DNA from: Cardiocondyla obscurior | Lineage: Eukaryota > Arthropoda > Insecta > Hymenoptera > Formicidae | Assembly: GCF_019399895.1 (NCBI RefSeq) | Contig: NC_091878.1 | Location: forward strand, 5,394,001-5,458,000 | Length of the DNA stretch: 64,000 nt | Direction of reading: 5' to 3' | In this document: piece after piece, positions 48,590 to 58,239 of the stretch | Position numbering within the stretch: the stretch's first letter is position 1 | How the letters are laid out: each line of letters starts with the position of its first letter | Translations under genes and position numbers: made by a program | Notes under the pieces: model-generated | Seen by the model: only the letters and a program-made list of their open reading frames with translations | Told to the model about the DNA's origin: nothing | Database searches by the model: none

Positions 48590-51500
48590 TGTTGGCTTTG
48601 TGGGAAGCCAGGACACTTCCAGAATCAGTGCCCTACCCGTAAGGGAAACTCGGAATAGTCGACCTCTTCGGGGAGGGGGGGGTCGGCTAAAGGAAAGGGG
48701 GCCCCGAGGGAGTTATTTTCCAGAAGAATCGGCTATTCTTCACGCGACTTTTGTTTCGCAGGAAAGATTAATGGTAGGAAATGTAATTTCAGGGTTGACA
48801 CGGGCTCTGATATTACTATTTTGAGTTCTAGGTTTTTCGGAAAGGGGAATTCAAGTTTACAATTTCTTAGAGAGGGGCTAAGATTTCGATATCCTACAGG
48901 GGAAGATGTTTCTATTAGAGGAGAAGCTAAAGTTTCTATGGAGGTAGGGAAGTTTGCTCGTGAAATGAGCATGTTTGTAGCGGAGATTTCGGATGATTGC
49001 CTTCTCGGGGCGGATTTTCTGAGGAAGGTTGGTTTTTCCAAAATTTTTGATGAAGCTTTTGGTTCTTGTCGGAATTCTTTGGGGGTGGCCAGAATCAAAC
49101 AGACTTCCGGGGTGAATTCTTCTTTTCCTCAGAAGCTTTTTGAAGAAAGCTTGAAAGAATTAAATGATGAGCAGAAGAATGTAGCTTCTTTATTTTTTAG
49201 AGAATTCCAGGGGACATTTTCGGAGGAAATTGTTGCAGGGAATTGCGAATTAGTGAAACATAAGATTGATGTAGCGGACGCTCTTCCGATTAGACAGGTT
49301 CCTCGTCGGATTCCTTTTCGAATGAGGGATGAGGTTGATGGAATTATCGAAGACATGAAGAACCGTGAGGTAATTGAGAAGTCGCAAAGTCCTTGGGTTT
49401 CTCCAGCAGTTTTAGTCAAAAAGAAGGATGGGACAATTAGATTCTGCGTCGATTATAGGAAAGTCAATGCGGTTACGGTAAAAGATTCTTTTCCTCTTCC
49501 GAGGATAGATGATATTCTAGATCGTTTAGCTGGGAATTCCTGGTTTGCTACTCTTGATCTTAAGAGTGGGTATTGGCAAATCAGGATGGATTTAAAGGAC
49601 AAGGAGAAAACGGCTTTTTCCATAGGAAAAGGACTTTGGTAATTCACTGTCATGCCTTTTGGTCTCACAAATGCTCCGGCAACTTTTGAACGGTTTATGG
49701 AAAGGGTTTTGGAAGGGCTTCTTTCTAAGAGTTGTTTTGTATATTTAGATGATGTGATAGTTTTTGGAAGAAGTTTCGAAGGACTTATGGAGAATCTTAA
49801 TGAAGTGTTTCTTCGTTTAAGAAAATTTAATTTAAAAATCAATCCAGGGAAGTGTGTTCTTTTCAGTAGGAAAGTTAAGTACTTAGGTCATGTGGTTTCT
49901 TCAGAAGGGGTAGCTACTGATCAGGAGAAAGTAGCAGCAGTGATAGATTGGCCAGTTCCTCATACGAAGAAGCAATTGAGAACCTTCTTAGGTTTTTGCT
50001 CGTATTATCGGAGATTCGTGAAAGGTTTTTTTTCGATAGCAAAGCCACTTCATTATTTGACGGAAAATTTGGTGAAATTTTCTTGGACGAATGATTGTCA
50101 AAAGGCTTTTGAATCTTTGAAGCGGGCCTTAACTTCTCCTCCAGTGTTAGCGTTCCCGAAGGAAGAAGGTCAGTTTATTTTTGATACTGACGCTTCTGGA
50201 ATAGGAATCGGGGCTGTTCTTTCACAGAAGCAAGGGGACGAGGAGAAAGTTATAGCGTATTTCAGTCGGGTTTTATCAAAGTCTGAAAAGAATTATTGTG
50301 TTACTCGACGCGAGCTTTTAGCCATTGTAGATGCAGTCAAATCTTTTCGTCATTTTCTTTTAGGAGGGAAATTTTTAATTCGCACGGATCATATTTCTTT
50401 AAGGTGGCTCTTGTCTTTTAAGGAACTCGAGGGTCAGTTAGCTCGCTGGGTAGAAAGATTACAACAATTTCAGTTCGAAATTGCTTACAGGAAGGGGACT
50501 TCTCATGGGAATGCCGATGGTTTATCGAGACGGCTTTGTAAAGCGGAAAACTGTCGGTATTGTTTTAAGGTTGAGCAAAAAAGTTTTTCCGAGGGAGGTG
50601 AGACTGTGGCTCGAATAGTCTTCCAAGAAGAGGAGTTAGATCTTTGGAAGAAGGATCAGCGGGAGGATCCGAGTCTTAATGTTTTAATACAGGCGAAGGA
50701 GTCTGGGGAACGTCTTTCCCGTTCGGGATTTTCTTCTTCAGATACAACGGGAAGAGTTCTTAATTCATATTGGGATTCCCTCGTTTTAGAGAACGGAGTT
50801 TTTTATAAGAAATGGATAGCTCCAAATTTAAGGAAGGTGTTGTTTTAGTTAGTGGTTCCTCGTAAACGAATTAAGGGGGTTCTGGCTGATGCCCATGATT
50901 CTCCTTCGGTTGGGCACTTTGGAATCAATAAGACTCTAGATAGAATTCGGAAGCGTTTTTATTGGGTTTTTTGTAAACAAGATGTAGAAGATTGGTGTCG
51001 TTCGTGTTCGGTTTGTTGTTCAAAGAAGGGACCTTCCGGCAAAGGAAAATCTCCTTTGCAAATTTACAATGTCGGATCTCCGTTTCAGAGATTACAGATG
51101 GACGTTCTTGGTCCTTTTCCTATATCTTCTTCTGGGAATAGGTTTCTTTTGGTGATTGTAGATTGTTTTTCTAAATGGGTGGAAGCATTTTCGGTGAGGA
51201 ATATTAGGGCAAGAACGGTAGCTGAAGTTTTTGTTAGGGAAATTATTTCGAGATTTGGAGTTCCTGCGAAATACATATAGATCAGGGACGAAACTTTGAG
51301 TCCGGTCTTTTAAAAGAGTTGTTGAATCTTTTGGGGGTTAGGAAAACTAGGACTACTGCTTTACATCCACAATCGGATGGGCAGGTGGAGCGACAGCATC
51401 GTACAGTTTTGGAATATCTTTCAAAATTTGTTTCAGAAAATCAAAAAGATTGGGATCGTTGGATTTCAATGTTTTTGTTAGCTTATAGGTCTTCGAAGCA

Positions 51501-51939
51501 TGAGGTTACTGAAGTTTCTCCGGCGGAGCTTTGTTTTGGTAGGGATTTAAGGTTACCGTTAGATTTGACGCGGGGAATGCCTCCTCAATCTTCTCAGTCT
51601 TCAGCTTCTCAAGGAGAGTTTGTTAGGGGTTTAAGACAAAGGCTTGATGAAATCCATGCTCAAGTCAGGAGGAAAATGGCGGTTAAGTCCTCTCGTGTTA
51701 AGGCGTTTTATGATAAGAATGTTAGGGATATTTTATTCCAAGAGGGATAGAAGGTTTGGTTTTTCAATCCTTGTAGAGTTAGAGGAAAGGCTCCTAAATT
51801 ACAAAGTAATTGAGAAGGACCTTACTTGATTTTGAAAAAGTTAGGGGAGGTGGTGTTCTGTATTCAGAAGTCGCCTAAACATAGGAAAAATATCGTTCAT
51901 ACGGATAGGTTGGCTCCGTATTTTGAAAGGGAAAATTAA
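48590..51939 (+). pseudogene. Pol (protease-RT-RNase H-integrase) of the plus-strand gypsy element, disrupted
   Basis: In pol-frame order: a CCHC knuckle at 48590-48631; protease DTGS at 48797; RT with an intact YLDD at 49742-49753; RNase H (TDASG near 50185); HHCC zinc finger (near 50890-51030); integrase core (WMDVLGPFP-like start near 51100, then SDGQVERQHR near 51375). Pol ends at TAA 51937-51939. In-frame disruptions are TAG 48657, TAA 49640, TAG 50846, a frame change near 51278, TAG 51748 and TGA 51811. The first, second, third and fourth nonsense codons fit CAA/CAG to TAA/TAG changes, and the TGA fits Trp TGG to TGA. It cannot encode a complete polyprotein. Confidence 0.85.
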
Positions 51940-52418
51940 ATGGATTTTGGGGGCCGTGTTTGTTTTTTTTTTTTTTGGGTGAAAATTGATTTTTATTTAG
52001 ATACTGTTTTTCTTCTTTTTCTCTTTTGAGGAGGAGTTAACTAGACGGGGAGGAAGGAGAATTTTCTTCAGGAGGAACGTGTTTCGCCCCATTTCGAGAT
52101 GAAGGAAGATTTTTCGTTAAGAAGACTGTTCTTCCCATGGTTTTTGATCTGTGGTTTTCCATGGGACGAAGGGCTAATGCCGAAACAGAAACTTGGGGAG
52201 ACCTTGAGTCGGAGGGTCCACAGAAAGTTATGCCCCCCCCCCCTTGTTTGAAGATTTTAATTTCGAGAAGAGGAGCAGCGGAATCGAGCTGAAAGCCAAG
52301 GACGGAAGCTGAGGAAGATTCTTCGCGTCGTTTCGTGGTGTTCAAGAACTTAGACAGGAGTTCAAGATGGAACAGGAAGCCACGGAGGCCCTCCCTGATT
52401 GTCGGGGCGACAATCTGG

Positions 52419-52435
52419 AGGAAGGGGGGGGGCAG
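52419..52435 (+). other. Polypurine tract of the plus-strand gypsy element
   Basis: GGAGGAAGGGGGGGGCAG lies immediately upstream of the 3' LTR start at 52436, the expected position for plus-strand DNA priming. Confidence 0.8.
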
Positions 52436-52728
52436 TGTTACGCCCGGTATACGGAGCAGCGTGAAGCTGCCGGCTCGCTCCGAGGTTTCGGTTCCCCGTT
52501 GCCAGAGGAACGAAGTTGTTTTGATTTTGGTTAAAGTGACAGTTCTGCCCAAGTCTCGTATCGGTGCAGATGTTGTATCGTTTGTTTGCTCTTTTATTAA
52601 ATCGTTCTCGTTATTTTCTACAAAGACGTCTTTCTTTCTTTCGCGGAGCTCAGGCGCCGCGAGTGTGAGTGAGTGAGTGAAAGAGACGCGAACGCGGAGA
52701 CGTTCGCCGACCCGTTCCCGGCGTAACA
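52436..52728 (+). repeat. 3' LTR of the plus-strand gypsy element
   Basis: 293 bp with TG...CA ends, followed by the duplicated ATAT. Its poly(A)-signal region differs from the 5' LTR in a clustered block. Confidence 0.92.
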
Positions 52729-53207
52729 ATATAATTAACGCCCGCTGGCTCGCCCTTATGCTAGTTTAACACCTTGCCAACATTTCGTTCGCGGTGCTCC
52801 CGCACCTACACCTACGACTCGCTTGTCGTTTGCGTCGCATAACGCCGTCTCGCCTAATTAATTTAACAAATGCTCGCCCATTGCCATGAAGCCCATATAC
52901 AAGAACGTAGATATATATATACAACGCAGGTTAACAATTATTTTGGAGAAGAAATAATTGGTAAATGGTTTACAATGGCCAACGCGTGCAGTACCACGTA
53001 TATATAAAAAATAAAAATTCCGCTCAATAAACAAAGTAATTAACATAATGTGCGTGTAATTCGCAAACTAAATTATCATTAAATCGCACGGTTTTCCTGC
53101 CGATACCTCGCAGGCCAACTAATACATATCTATATCTAGGCTTTATCGAAACTTAATTACAGTGACTTTTTCCCGTTAATGTAGAAATGCTATGGCTCTA
53201 AGGCCCT
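52729..53207 (-). other. 3' non-coding region of the minus-strand gypsy element
   Basis: Together with 47169-47287 this is the segment between pol and the 3' LTR of the minus gypsy element, about 600 bp in all. It is AT-rich with no open frame worth calling. No strong purine tract is visible next to the LTR at 47169, so the plus-strand primer site is unresolved. Confidence 0.6.
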
Positions 53208-56200
53208 TTATACTTTTTCAAATGGTTTGAGCTTGTCGGCGCTTAGAATTGTATTATACACTTTGCCGTGGAGCTCCATACCGGGCACTTCTGTCACCAC
53301 GTATCTCCCGTTATTCAGTACTTTTGAAATTACATACGGACCCTTATAATGAGACTTTAGCTTCCGAGATTGACCCGGACGATTCTGAGTGTCCCTTACA
53401 AGTACTAATTGTTGCTTACGGTACAATGAGGGCTTTTTGTGCGACGAGTCGTAGTAAACTTTATTGTACGCTCTGATTTTTTCAGTGGCCTCGACAGCCA
53501 AATCGCGCACCTTTTCCCGCTCGTCCCTGATTTGACGATCAATGCCGGCTAGCCGGTCAACGAGTTCCTTGACATCCCGGTCGGCATAATTGCGTTGATC
53601 ATACCCTAATAGAAGTTTACTCGGGGTATTGTTTAACGACGCGTGCTTGGTGTTGTTTATTACGTACTGCACCAAGGGTACGCTTTCGTGCCACGACGTC
53701 TCGCTGCCCGCCGCCTTCGTCAACGACGTCTTTATGAATCGGTTCACGCGCTCAACAATGCCGTTTGTCCACGGCGACGCTACGGCTACTCTACGCACCG
53801 CTATCCTGCGCTTTTCGGTAAAGTTTACGAACTCGTTCGCAGTAAAAGCTGTTCCGCGATCCGTAACCAAAGCTTTAGGCGTACCAAATATGTCAAATAA
53901 TAATTTTAGTTGTGTTATAGTTTCCTTGGCCGTGGTGGAACGAGTGGTCATCAGCCACGTATACCGAGTGAACGCCTCGACTACTACGAGGATATGCCGA
54001 AATCCTCCTGACTCAGGCAAGGGACCGAAATGATCTACATGTACAATTTCGAATGGTGAGTATGGCCCTTCGACTAAATTCAATTCTCCTTCTCTTGAGT
54101 GCCCTGAAGCATTGGCCGTTAAACAAACAATGCAATTATCTAAGTATCGCTTAACTTGCTTCCTCATGTTAGGAAACCAATAAGTGTTTTTTATGCCTTC
54201 TAGCGTCTTGTCAAAACCGCAGTGGGCCATCTCATCATGGTAAATTCGACATACGGGGTTCACCATCGCTTCTGGTACGTAAAATCTCGCCCTATCTTCG
54301 CCTGTCTTATACACTAATCCTTCGATTAAATTAAATTTATCGCTTTCTGCTTTTTCCAGATTCTGGGCAAGCTCCTGAATGTTCGGATCCTGAAGCTGCC
54401 TAAAAATTAACTCTGCTTCCAGAGGCAAGGCATCTACTAAAGCCACCTGCCTGCTTAGGGCATCGACATGCGTCATCTGTCGACCTGGACGGTGAGTCAG
54501 TTTAAATCTATAGTTCTGTAGCGCGGAGGTCCATCTGGCTATACGAGGGTTTAAATTCGCTTTAGTTACTGCGTGCACTAGTGCGTTGCAATCTGTAACT
54601 ACAGTAAAATCGAGCCCATATAAATATATGTGAAACCTTTCCGTTGCCCGTACCACGGCTAGCATTTCAAGTTCAAAACTATGATACTTGTTTTCAGATT
54701 GATTCGTTGCCTGACTAAAATAGGCAATGGGAGCCCACCCTTGGCCCGGCTGTCGCTGCACGAGGACTGCAGCAAGCCCTTGGCCACTGGCATCAGTGTG
54801 CAACTGGGTTTCTAATTCTGGATCATAGATCCTCAACACAGGGTACGATTTTAGTTCTCTTTTGAGTGTTTCAAAGGCTTGACTACAAGATTGGTCGAAC
54901 TTGAATTCTGAATTCTTTTTTAGTAGATTATAAAGAGGTTTGGCCTTCACAGCGAAGTTCTGGATGAACTTCCTGAAATAACTGGCCAGACCTAAGAACC
55001 TCTGGACCTCGTGCACAGAACTAGGCCTAGGAAATCTGTCGATGGCTTCCGTATGCCGAGGACTTAGAGTCATGCCTTTCTCATTTAGTATGTATCCAAG
55101 GTACTGTACCTCTTTCTTTAGAAACTGACATTTCTTTAGATTTAATTCAAAACGATACTTTTTTAATAAGGTTAAGGCTTCTTTAAGTGACTCCAAATTC
55201 TCTTCCACAGATTTCGAGGCGATCATAATGTCATTGATATAAACGCTGGCTTTATCCTGACGGATTAACGGTTGCAGCACGTGAACTAGGCGCTTTTGAA
55301 ATTCCGCCGGACTCTCGCAAAAACCAAAAGGTAAGCGTTTGAACTCGTACTGCCCGTCGGGCGTCGCGAACGAAAAATACTTTGTGTCTGCCGGGTTTAC
55401 TTTAATCTGATGAAAGCCGTCTTTCATATCTAACACCGTGTAAATCTTTTTGTTTCCTAGGGAGGACAGACAGTCTTCTATTCTCGGAAACGGGTACTTT
55501 TGCTTAGCCACTCGGCTGTTCAGAGGCCGGAGATCTACGCAAAGACGTACGGCCCCGTTCCGTTTCTGCACCGGCACGACCCGGGCACAATACGGTGAGT
55601 TACTCGGCTGTATTATATCGCGTTCTAACAAATCGTCTATTATTTTACGAATTTCTAGTCTCTGTATATGTGCAAATTTTCGCGGCGAGTACGCATACGT
55701 TGAAAAGTCTTTTAGGTTTATTCTCACGTTATAATTATCATCCACGTACGGAATTTCAGCTGCCTCTATTTCTCGCACCAATGTTTTCATTTTTTCGTCT
55801 ATTTCAGGACCGAAGTCGGTGTGTATATTTTCGATGGAACTTTCCGACGCTGTTGCTACCTCGCATACATCAAATTTCGGCAACAACAGTGTTTCTCCTT
55901 GGCTAGCCCAAGAATTCGGTATGTAAACCAACTTTACTTTGTTTGCTTCTAGGAAGTCACGTCCTATTAGCATGTCTAGCTTAAACTTGTTATTTTGCAG
56001 TATATAAGGTTCAAATTGAAATTCTAAATTAAGCCATTGTTCCAAGATAATGAACGTTTTTATTTTTCCGTAGGTTTTAATGGGCGTAGCGTTAAGCGCT
56101 TGAAACTGGCTTTCCGACGCATCGGGTTTTGAGCCATTACAAAACTCGGCCCAAACGTTCTCCCGAATGAAAGATACCGGGCTGCCCGTGTCTACTAATG

Positions 56201-57017
56201 CCCGTAAATTACAATTATTTTTATACAACTTAATTATTCTAACTGGTCGCTCGCTCACGCTTAATCTAACGCCGCTTTCCGCAACCGCCGCAATGACTTC
56301 ATTCTCTGGTGTTTCAGGTAGATCCTCTTCTACGGCTGCGACGCGGGCTGCATTCCGCTGCTCGGTGCCGCTGTCCCTGGGCTGCAATGCTGGGCACTCC
56401 GGCCTCCGGTGTCCCGGCGCCTTGCAATGGAAACATCGAATATCCGGATTCCTGGCTGGAATACTCGGCCGCTCCGCTTTCTCGTACCGAGGCCGTTCGG
56501 TACGTCCGCTCTCGGCCCTCGAACCGGGATCCTTAGATTTAAACAAGTTTTTATTAGTATACGAATGTCTTTTAGGTGCTTCACTCGACGCGGCCGTGAT
56601 TCTACGCATCTCTTCCAAGAACTCCTCTACCGTCTCTACTTTGATCGTGGCGGCCGTCGCCCGGAGGGACGCCTTTCCTATTCCGCCCACTAGCAAATTA
56701 ATTGAATCGCGCACAGGTAAATTTAGTCTTTTAATTAACGCGAGCTTATTTATCGCGTACGCGTGGAAAGTTTCTCGCGCATAGTTCCACCGGCGAGCTT
56801 CAATCTTTTGCATTTGTTGGTAGAACGGCGTGCGGTTCTCAAAGATGCGCACCAAGGCCTCCTTCAGCGCCTGCCACGATTGCAGTACTGGGCCCGTCTG
56901 GAATTCGTACCAGGTTTTCGCCTCCCTGACGAATTTACTGGATGCCGCCAGTAATACTGCTCCCGGCGCAACCCGATGAATTTGCGCTATCTGGTCGACG
57001 CGTTCGACCCACGCCAA
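53208..57017 (-). CDS. Gag-Pol polyprotein of the minus-strand gypsy element, 1269 codons open
   Basis: A single uninterrupted minus-strand frame. Residues 1-145 are a Gag capsid-type domain. A CCHC knuckle CFHCKAPGHRRPEC is at 195-208 and protease DTGS at 276-279. RT runs about 440-640, with catalytic D530 in TVLDMKDG. RNase H has TDASG near 757, an HHCC finger follows, and the integrase DDE residues are seen in VDHFG, TDRGTAF and GIVERVNR. The RT box that should read YxDD reads YIND (593-596), so one of the two catalytic aspartates is Asn. The frame is open upstream of the first Met to a stop near 57121, so the true Gag start lies further up and is broken. Intact length but predicted dead RT. 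Confidence 0.9.
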   Translation of the reverse strand: MAWVERVDQIAQIHRVAPGAVLLAASSKFVREAKTWYEFQTGPVLQSWQALKEALVRIFENRTPFYQQMQKIEARRWNYARETFHAYAINKLALIKRLNLPVRDSINLLVGGIGKASLRATAATIKVETVEEFLEEMRRITAASSEAPKRHSYTNKNLFKSKDPGSRAESGRTERPRYEKAERPSIPARNPDIRCFHCKAPGHRRPECPALQPRDSGTEQRNAARVAAVEEDLPETPENEVIAAVAESGVRLSVSERPVRIIKLYKNNCNLRALVDTGSPVSFIRENVWAEFCNGSKPDASESQFQALNATPIKTYGKIKTFIILEQWLNLEFQFEPYILQNNKFKLDMLIGRDFLEANKVKLVYIPNSWASQGETLLLPKFDVCEVATASESSIENIHTDFGPEIDEKMKTLVREIEAAEIPYVDDNYNVRINLKDFSTYAYSPRKFAHIQRLEIRKIIDDLLERDIIQPSNSPYCARVVPVQKRNGAVRLCVDLRPLNSRVAKQKYPFPRIEDCLSSLGNKKIYTVLDMKDGFHQIKVNPADTKYFSFATPDGQYEFKRLPFGFCESPAEFQKRLVHVLQPLIRQDKASVYINDIMIASKSVEENLESLKEALTLLKKYRFELNLKKCQFLKKEVQYLGYILNEKGMTLSPRHTEAIDRFPRPSSVHEVQRFLGLASYFRKFIQNFAVKAKPLYNLLKKNSEFKFDQSCSQAFETLKRELKSYPVLRIYDPELETQLHTDASGQGLAAVLVQRQPGQGWAPIAYFSQATNQSENKYHSFELEMLAVVRATERFHIYLYGLDFTVVTDCNALVHAVTKANLNPRIARWTSALQNYRFKLTHRPGRQMTHVDALSRQVALVDALPLEAELIFRQLQDPNIQELAQNLEKAESDKFNLIEGLVYKTGEDRARFYVPEAMVNPVCRIYHDEMAHCGFDKTLEGIKNTYWFPNMRKQVKRYLDNCIVCLTANASGHSREGELNLVEGPYSPFEIVHVDHFGPLPESGGFRHILVVVEAFTRYTWLMTTRSTTAKETITQLKLLFDIFGTPKALVTDRGTAFTANEFVNFTEKRRIAVRRVAVASPWTNGIVERVNRFIKTSLTKAAGSETSWHESVPLVQYVINNTKHASLNNTPSKLLLGYDQRNYADRDVKELVDRLAGIDRQIRDEREKVRDLAVEATEKIRAYNKVYYDSSHKKPSLYRKQQLVLVRDTQNRPGQSRKLKSHYKGPYVISKVLNNGRYVVTEVPGMELHGKVYNTILSADKLKPFEKV

Positions 57018-57104
57018 GATGTTTTCATCCTCAGCGCCTCCAAAAGTAGATATTTGTTGCGCTATAATTCTTACTGAGTTAAACGGCGTGTACGTTACCT
57101 CAGA

Positions 57105-57596
57105 ATGAATTATTTCCGTTGCTTACGATTTCCACCGGAATTTCTGCCGGCTGCTCCTCTAGCTGCTCGGTTACGTGCTCCTCCAGCTGCTCTGCTGCGT
57201 TCTCAGCCGGTTTGCTGTAAATCGACACCGTTACCGCTCCAGGTTGCTGCAGCAGCTGCTTCACCTGGTCCAGCAAAAGCTGGTTCTGTTACCGGATCTG
57301 CTCCGAGAAGACCGCGATGAGATCCGCTACCGGACCTGCATCCGCTGCCTTTGCCCCGCGGGGGGTGCGGACTTCGTCGACCGAGCCGTCGCCTCCTCCT
57401 CTTCGTCGCAGGACTGCTCCGCTCCGCTGGGTCCCTCACCGGCGCCTTGGTCCCTCAGGTACTTAAGCATAGCTTCCACATATGTCTCCTTATTTCCGGT
57501 AACAATCAGCTCACGCTTCTTTGCTTCTTTTTTCAGAGCTTCTACAGTCATGCCTTGCAGGCGTGATCGCTCCGTTTCCTCATCGAAGTCGGTCAT
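57105..57596 (-). pseudogene. Broken N-terminal Gag of the minus-strand gypsy element, SAP-like start
   Basis: A minus-strand ATG at 57596 opens a frame whose first 45 residues resemble a SAP motif (GMTVEALKKEAKKREL, then a second helix EAMLKYL). The frame then runs into stops at 57327. Gln-rich coding sequence continues in another frame (57115-57300) with an internal TAA, and a further frame change near 57115 joins the intact gag-pol frame. SAP domains bind nucleic acid or chromatin. The element therefore lacks a usable Gag N-terminus. Extent is judged by eye. Confidence 0.6.
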
Positions 57597-57800
57597 CGCT
57601 TAGCCGCTTCGACCCTGACCAGGACTCTCTGCAACTCCGGATCAGGTTGCTGATACACGTAGGAGGCTGCCTACTGCGTGGGCTGCTCCTCTGCTGCCTA
57701 TACTTCCGGATACCCGTATAGGTAGCACGTGTTACGTGGACTTGCTCCGATTTTTTGTCTTCTGCTCCTCTTTGAGGGAGACGGAAGAAAACCTTTGGTA

Positions 57801-57822
57801 ATCCCACTTCTGAGATTATTTC
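57801..57822 (-). other. Candidate primer binding site of the minus-strand gypsy element
   Basis: Just inside the 5' LTR the minus strand contains TCAGAAGTGGGAT. This resembles the complement of a tRNA-Leu acceptor region, but the expected leading TGGTG is not present. It could be a diverged site or a coincidence. Confidence 0.3.
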
Positions 57823-58092
57823 TGTAGCCGGCGGCGGAAGGTAGCAATAAATTCACTATATAATGTACTCTTAGTTTCTTTATTGGGCCTGTTCTCCGAT
57901 CCTACCTCGACCGCTGTTACTTGCCGACTCCTCGAGACGAGCGTGCGCTCGGCTAGCAGACGTTACATTTTTGAAGGACTCGTGCTGCTCTCGTGTGTTC
58001 ACTTATATGAACTAATCGGGCTTGCCACCTTTATACGTGAAACTCGCAGACGGCCAACCGAAATCTAGTCGCCTAGCGACCTAGCCCTTACA
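57823..58092 (-). repeat. 5' LTR of the minus-strand gypsy element
   Basis: 270 bp, about 97 percent identical to 46899-47168 by eye. It is followed by the duplicated TAAC (58093-58096). Confidence 0.88.
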
Positions 58093-58097
58093 TAACA

Positions 58098-58112
58098 TCC
58101 CTCCCCCCTAGG
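58098..58112 (-). other. Polypurine tract of the env-bearing element
   Basis: Read on the minus strand, CTAGGGGGGAGGGA directly precedes the LTR terminus once the nested insertion is removed. This is the expected place for the plus-strand primer. Confidence 0.75.
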
Positions 58113-58239
58113 GAGAAGAAAAAGGGTTGAGTGTTTTAATTTGTTCAAGCCTTTTTCTTTTAAAAGTTCCCTTTCCTCGGGAGAAAAAGAAAAACGTTGA
58201 ATTTGTGGTACGTTTTTCTTTTTTTTTTGTTGTTGTCAA

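Larger units (their letters stand above)
47288..52728 (+). mobile_element. Ty3/gypsy LTR retrotransposon, plus strand, complete but broken
   Basis: LTRs at 47288-47578 and 52436-52728 both run from TGTTACGCC to GCGTAACA and are flanked by ATAT on each side (47284-47287 and 52729-52732), a 4-bp target duplication. The total is 5441 bp. Internal order: tRNA-Pro primer site, gag, zinc knuckle, protease, RT, RNase H, integrase, purine tract. No env frame. It sits inside the 3' non-coding part of the minus-strand gypsy element, so it is the youngest layer of the nest. Several nonsense codons and frame changes disable pol. Confidence 0.92.
46899..58092 (-). mobile_element. Ty3/gypsy LTR retrotransposon, minus strand (with nested element)
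   Basis: It is bounded by two 270-bp direct LTRs in the same orientation (46899-47168 and 57823-58092) that begin TGTA and end TACA. They are flanked by the same 4-bp duplication TAAC (46895-46898 and 58093-58096). The internal region carries gag and pol on the minus strand. I count about seven mismatches between the LTRs, about 2.6 percent, which points to a fairly recent insertion. It landed in the 3' LTR of the env-bearing gypsy element. Its own 3' internal region was later split by the plus-strand gypsy element at 47288-52728. Confidence 0.88.

Noticed and set aside
48657..48659. Programmed UAG read-through between gag and pol in the plus gypsy, as in gammaretroviruses
   Set aside because: The stop lies after the knuckle but already in the pol frame. 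The Gag frame ended earlier in another frame, and several similar CAR-to-TAR stops elsewhere in pol make simple decay more likely.
48657..51813. APOBEC-like hypermutation as the cause of the nonsense codons
   Set aside because: Insects are not known to have APOBEC3. Transition-type stops can only arise as C-to-T or G-to-A changes, so the pattern alone is not evidence.
57823..58092. First read as the 3' LTR of the env-bearing element because a purine tract lies beside it
   Set aside because: An equal 270-bp copy in the same orientation sits at 46899-47168, and both outer flanks carry the same TAAC. The pair brackets the minus gypsy element. The env-bearing element's LTR is instead the split sequence 46481-46898 plus 58097.
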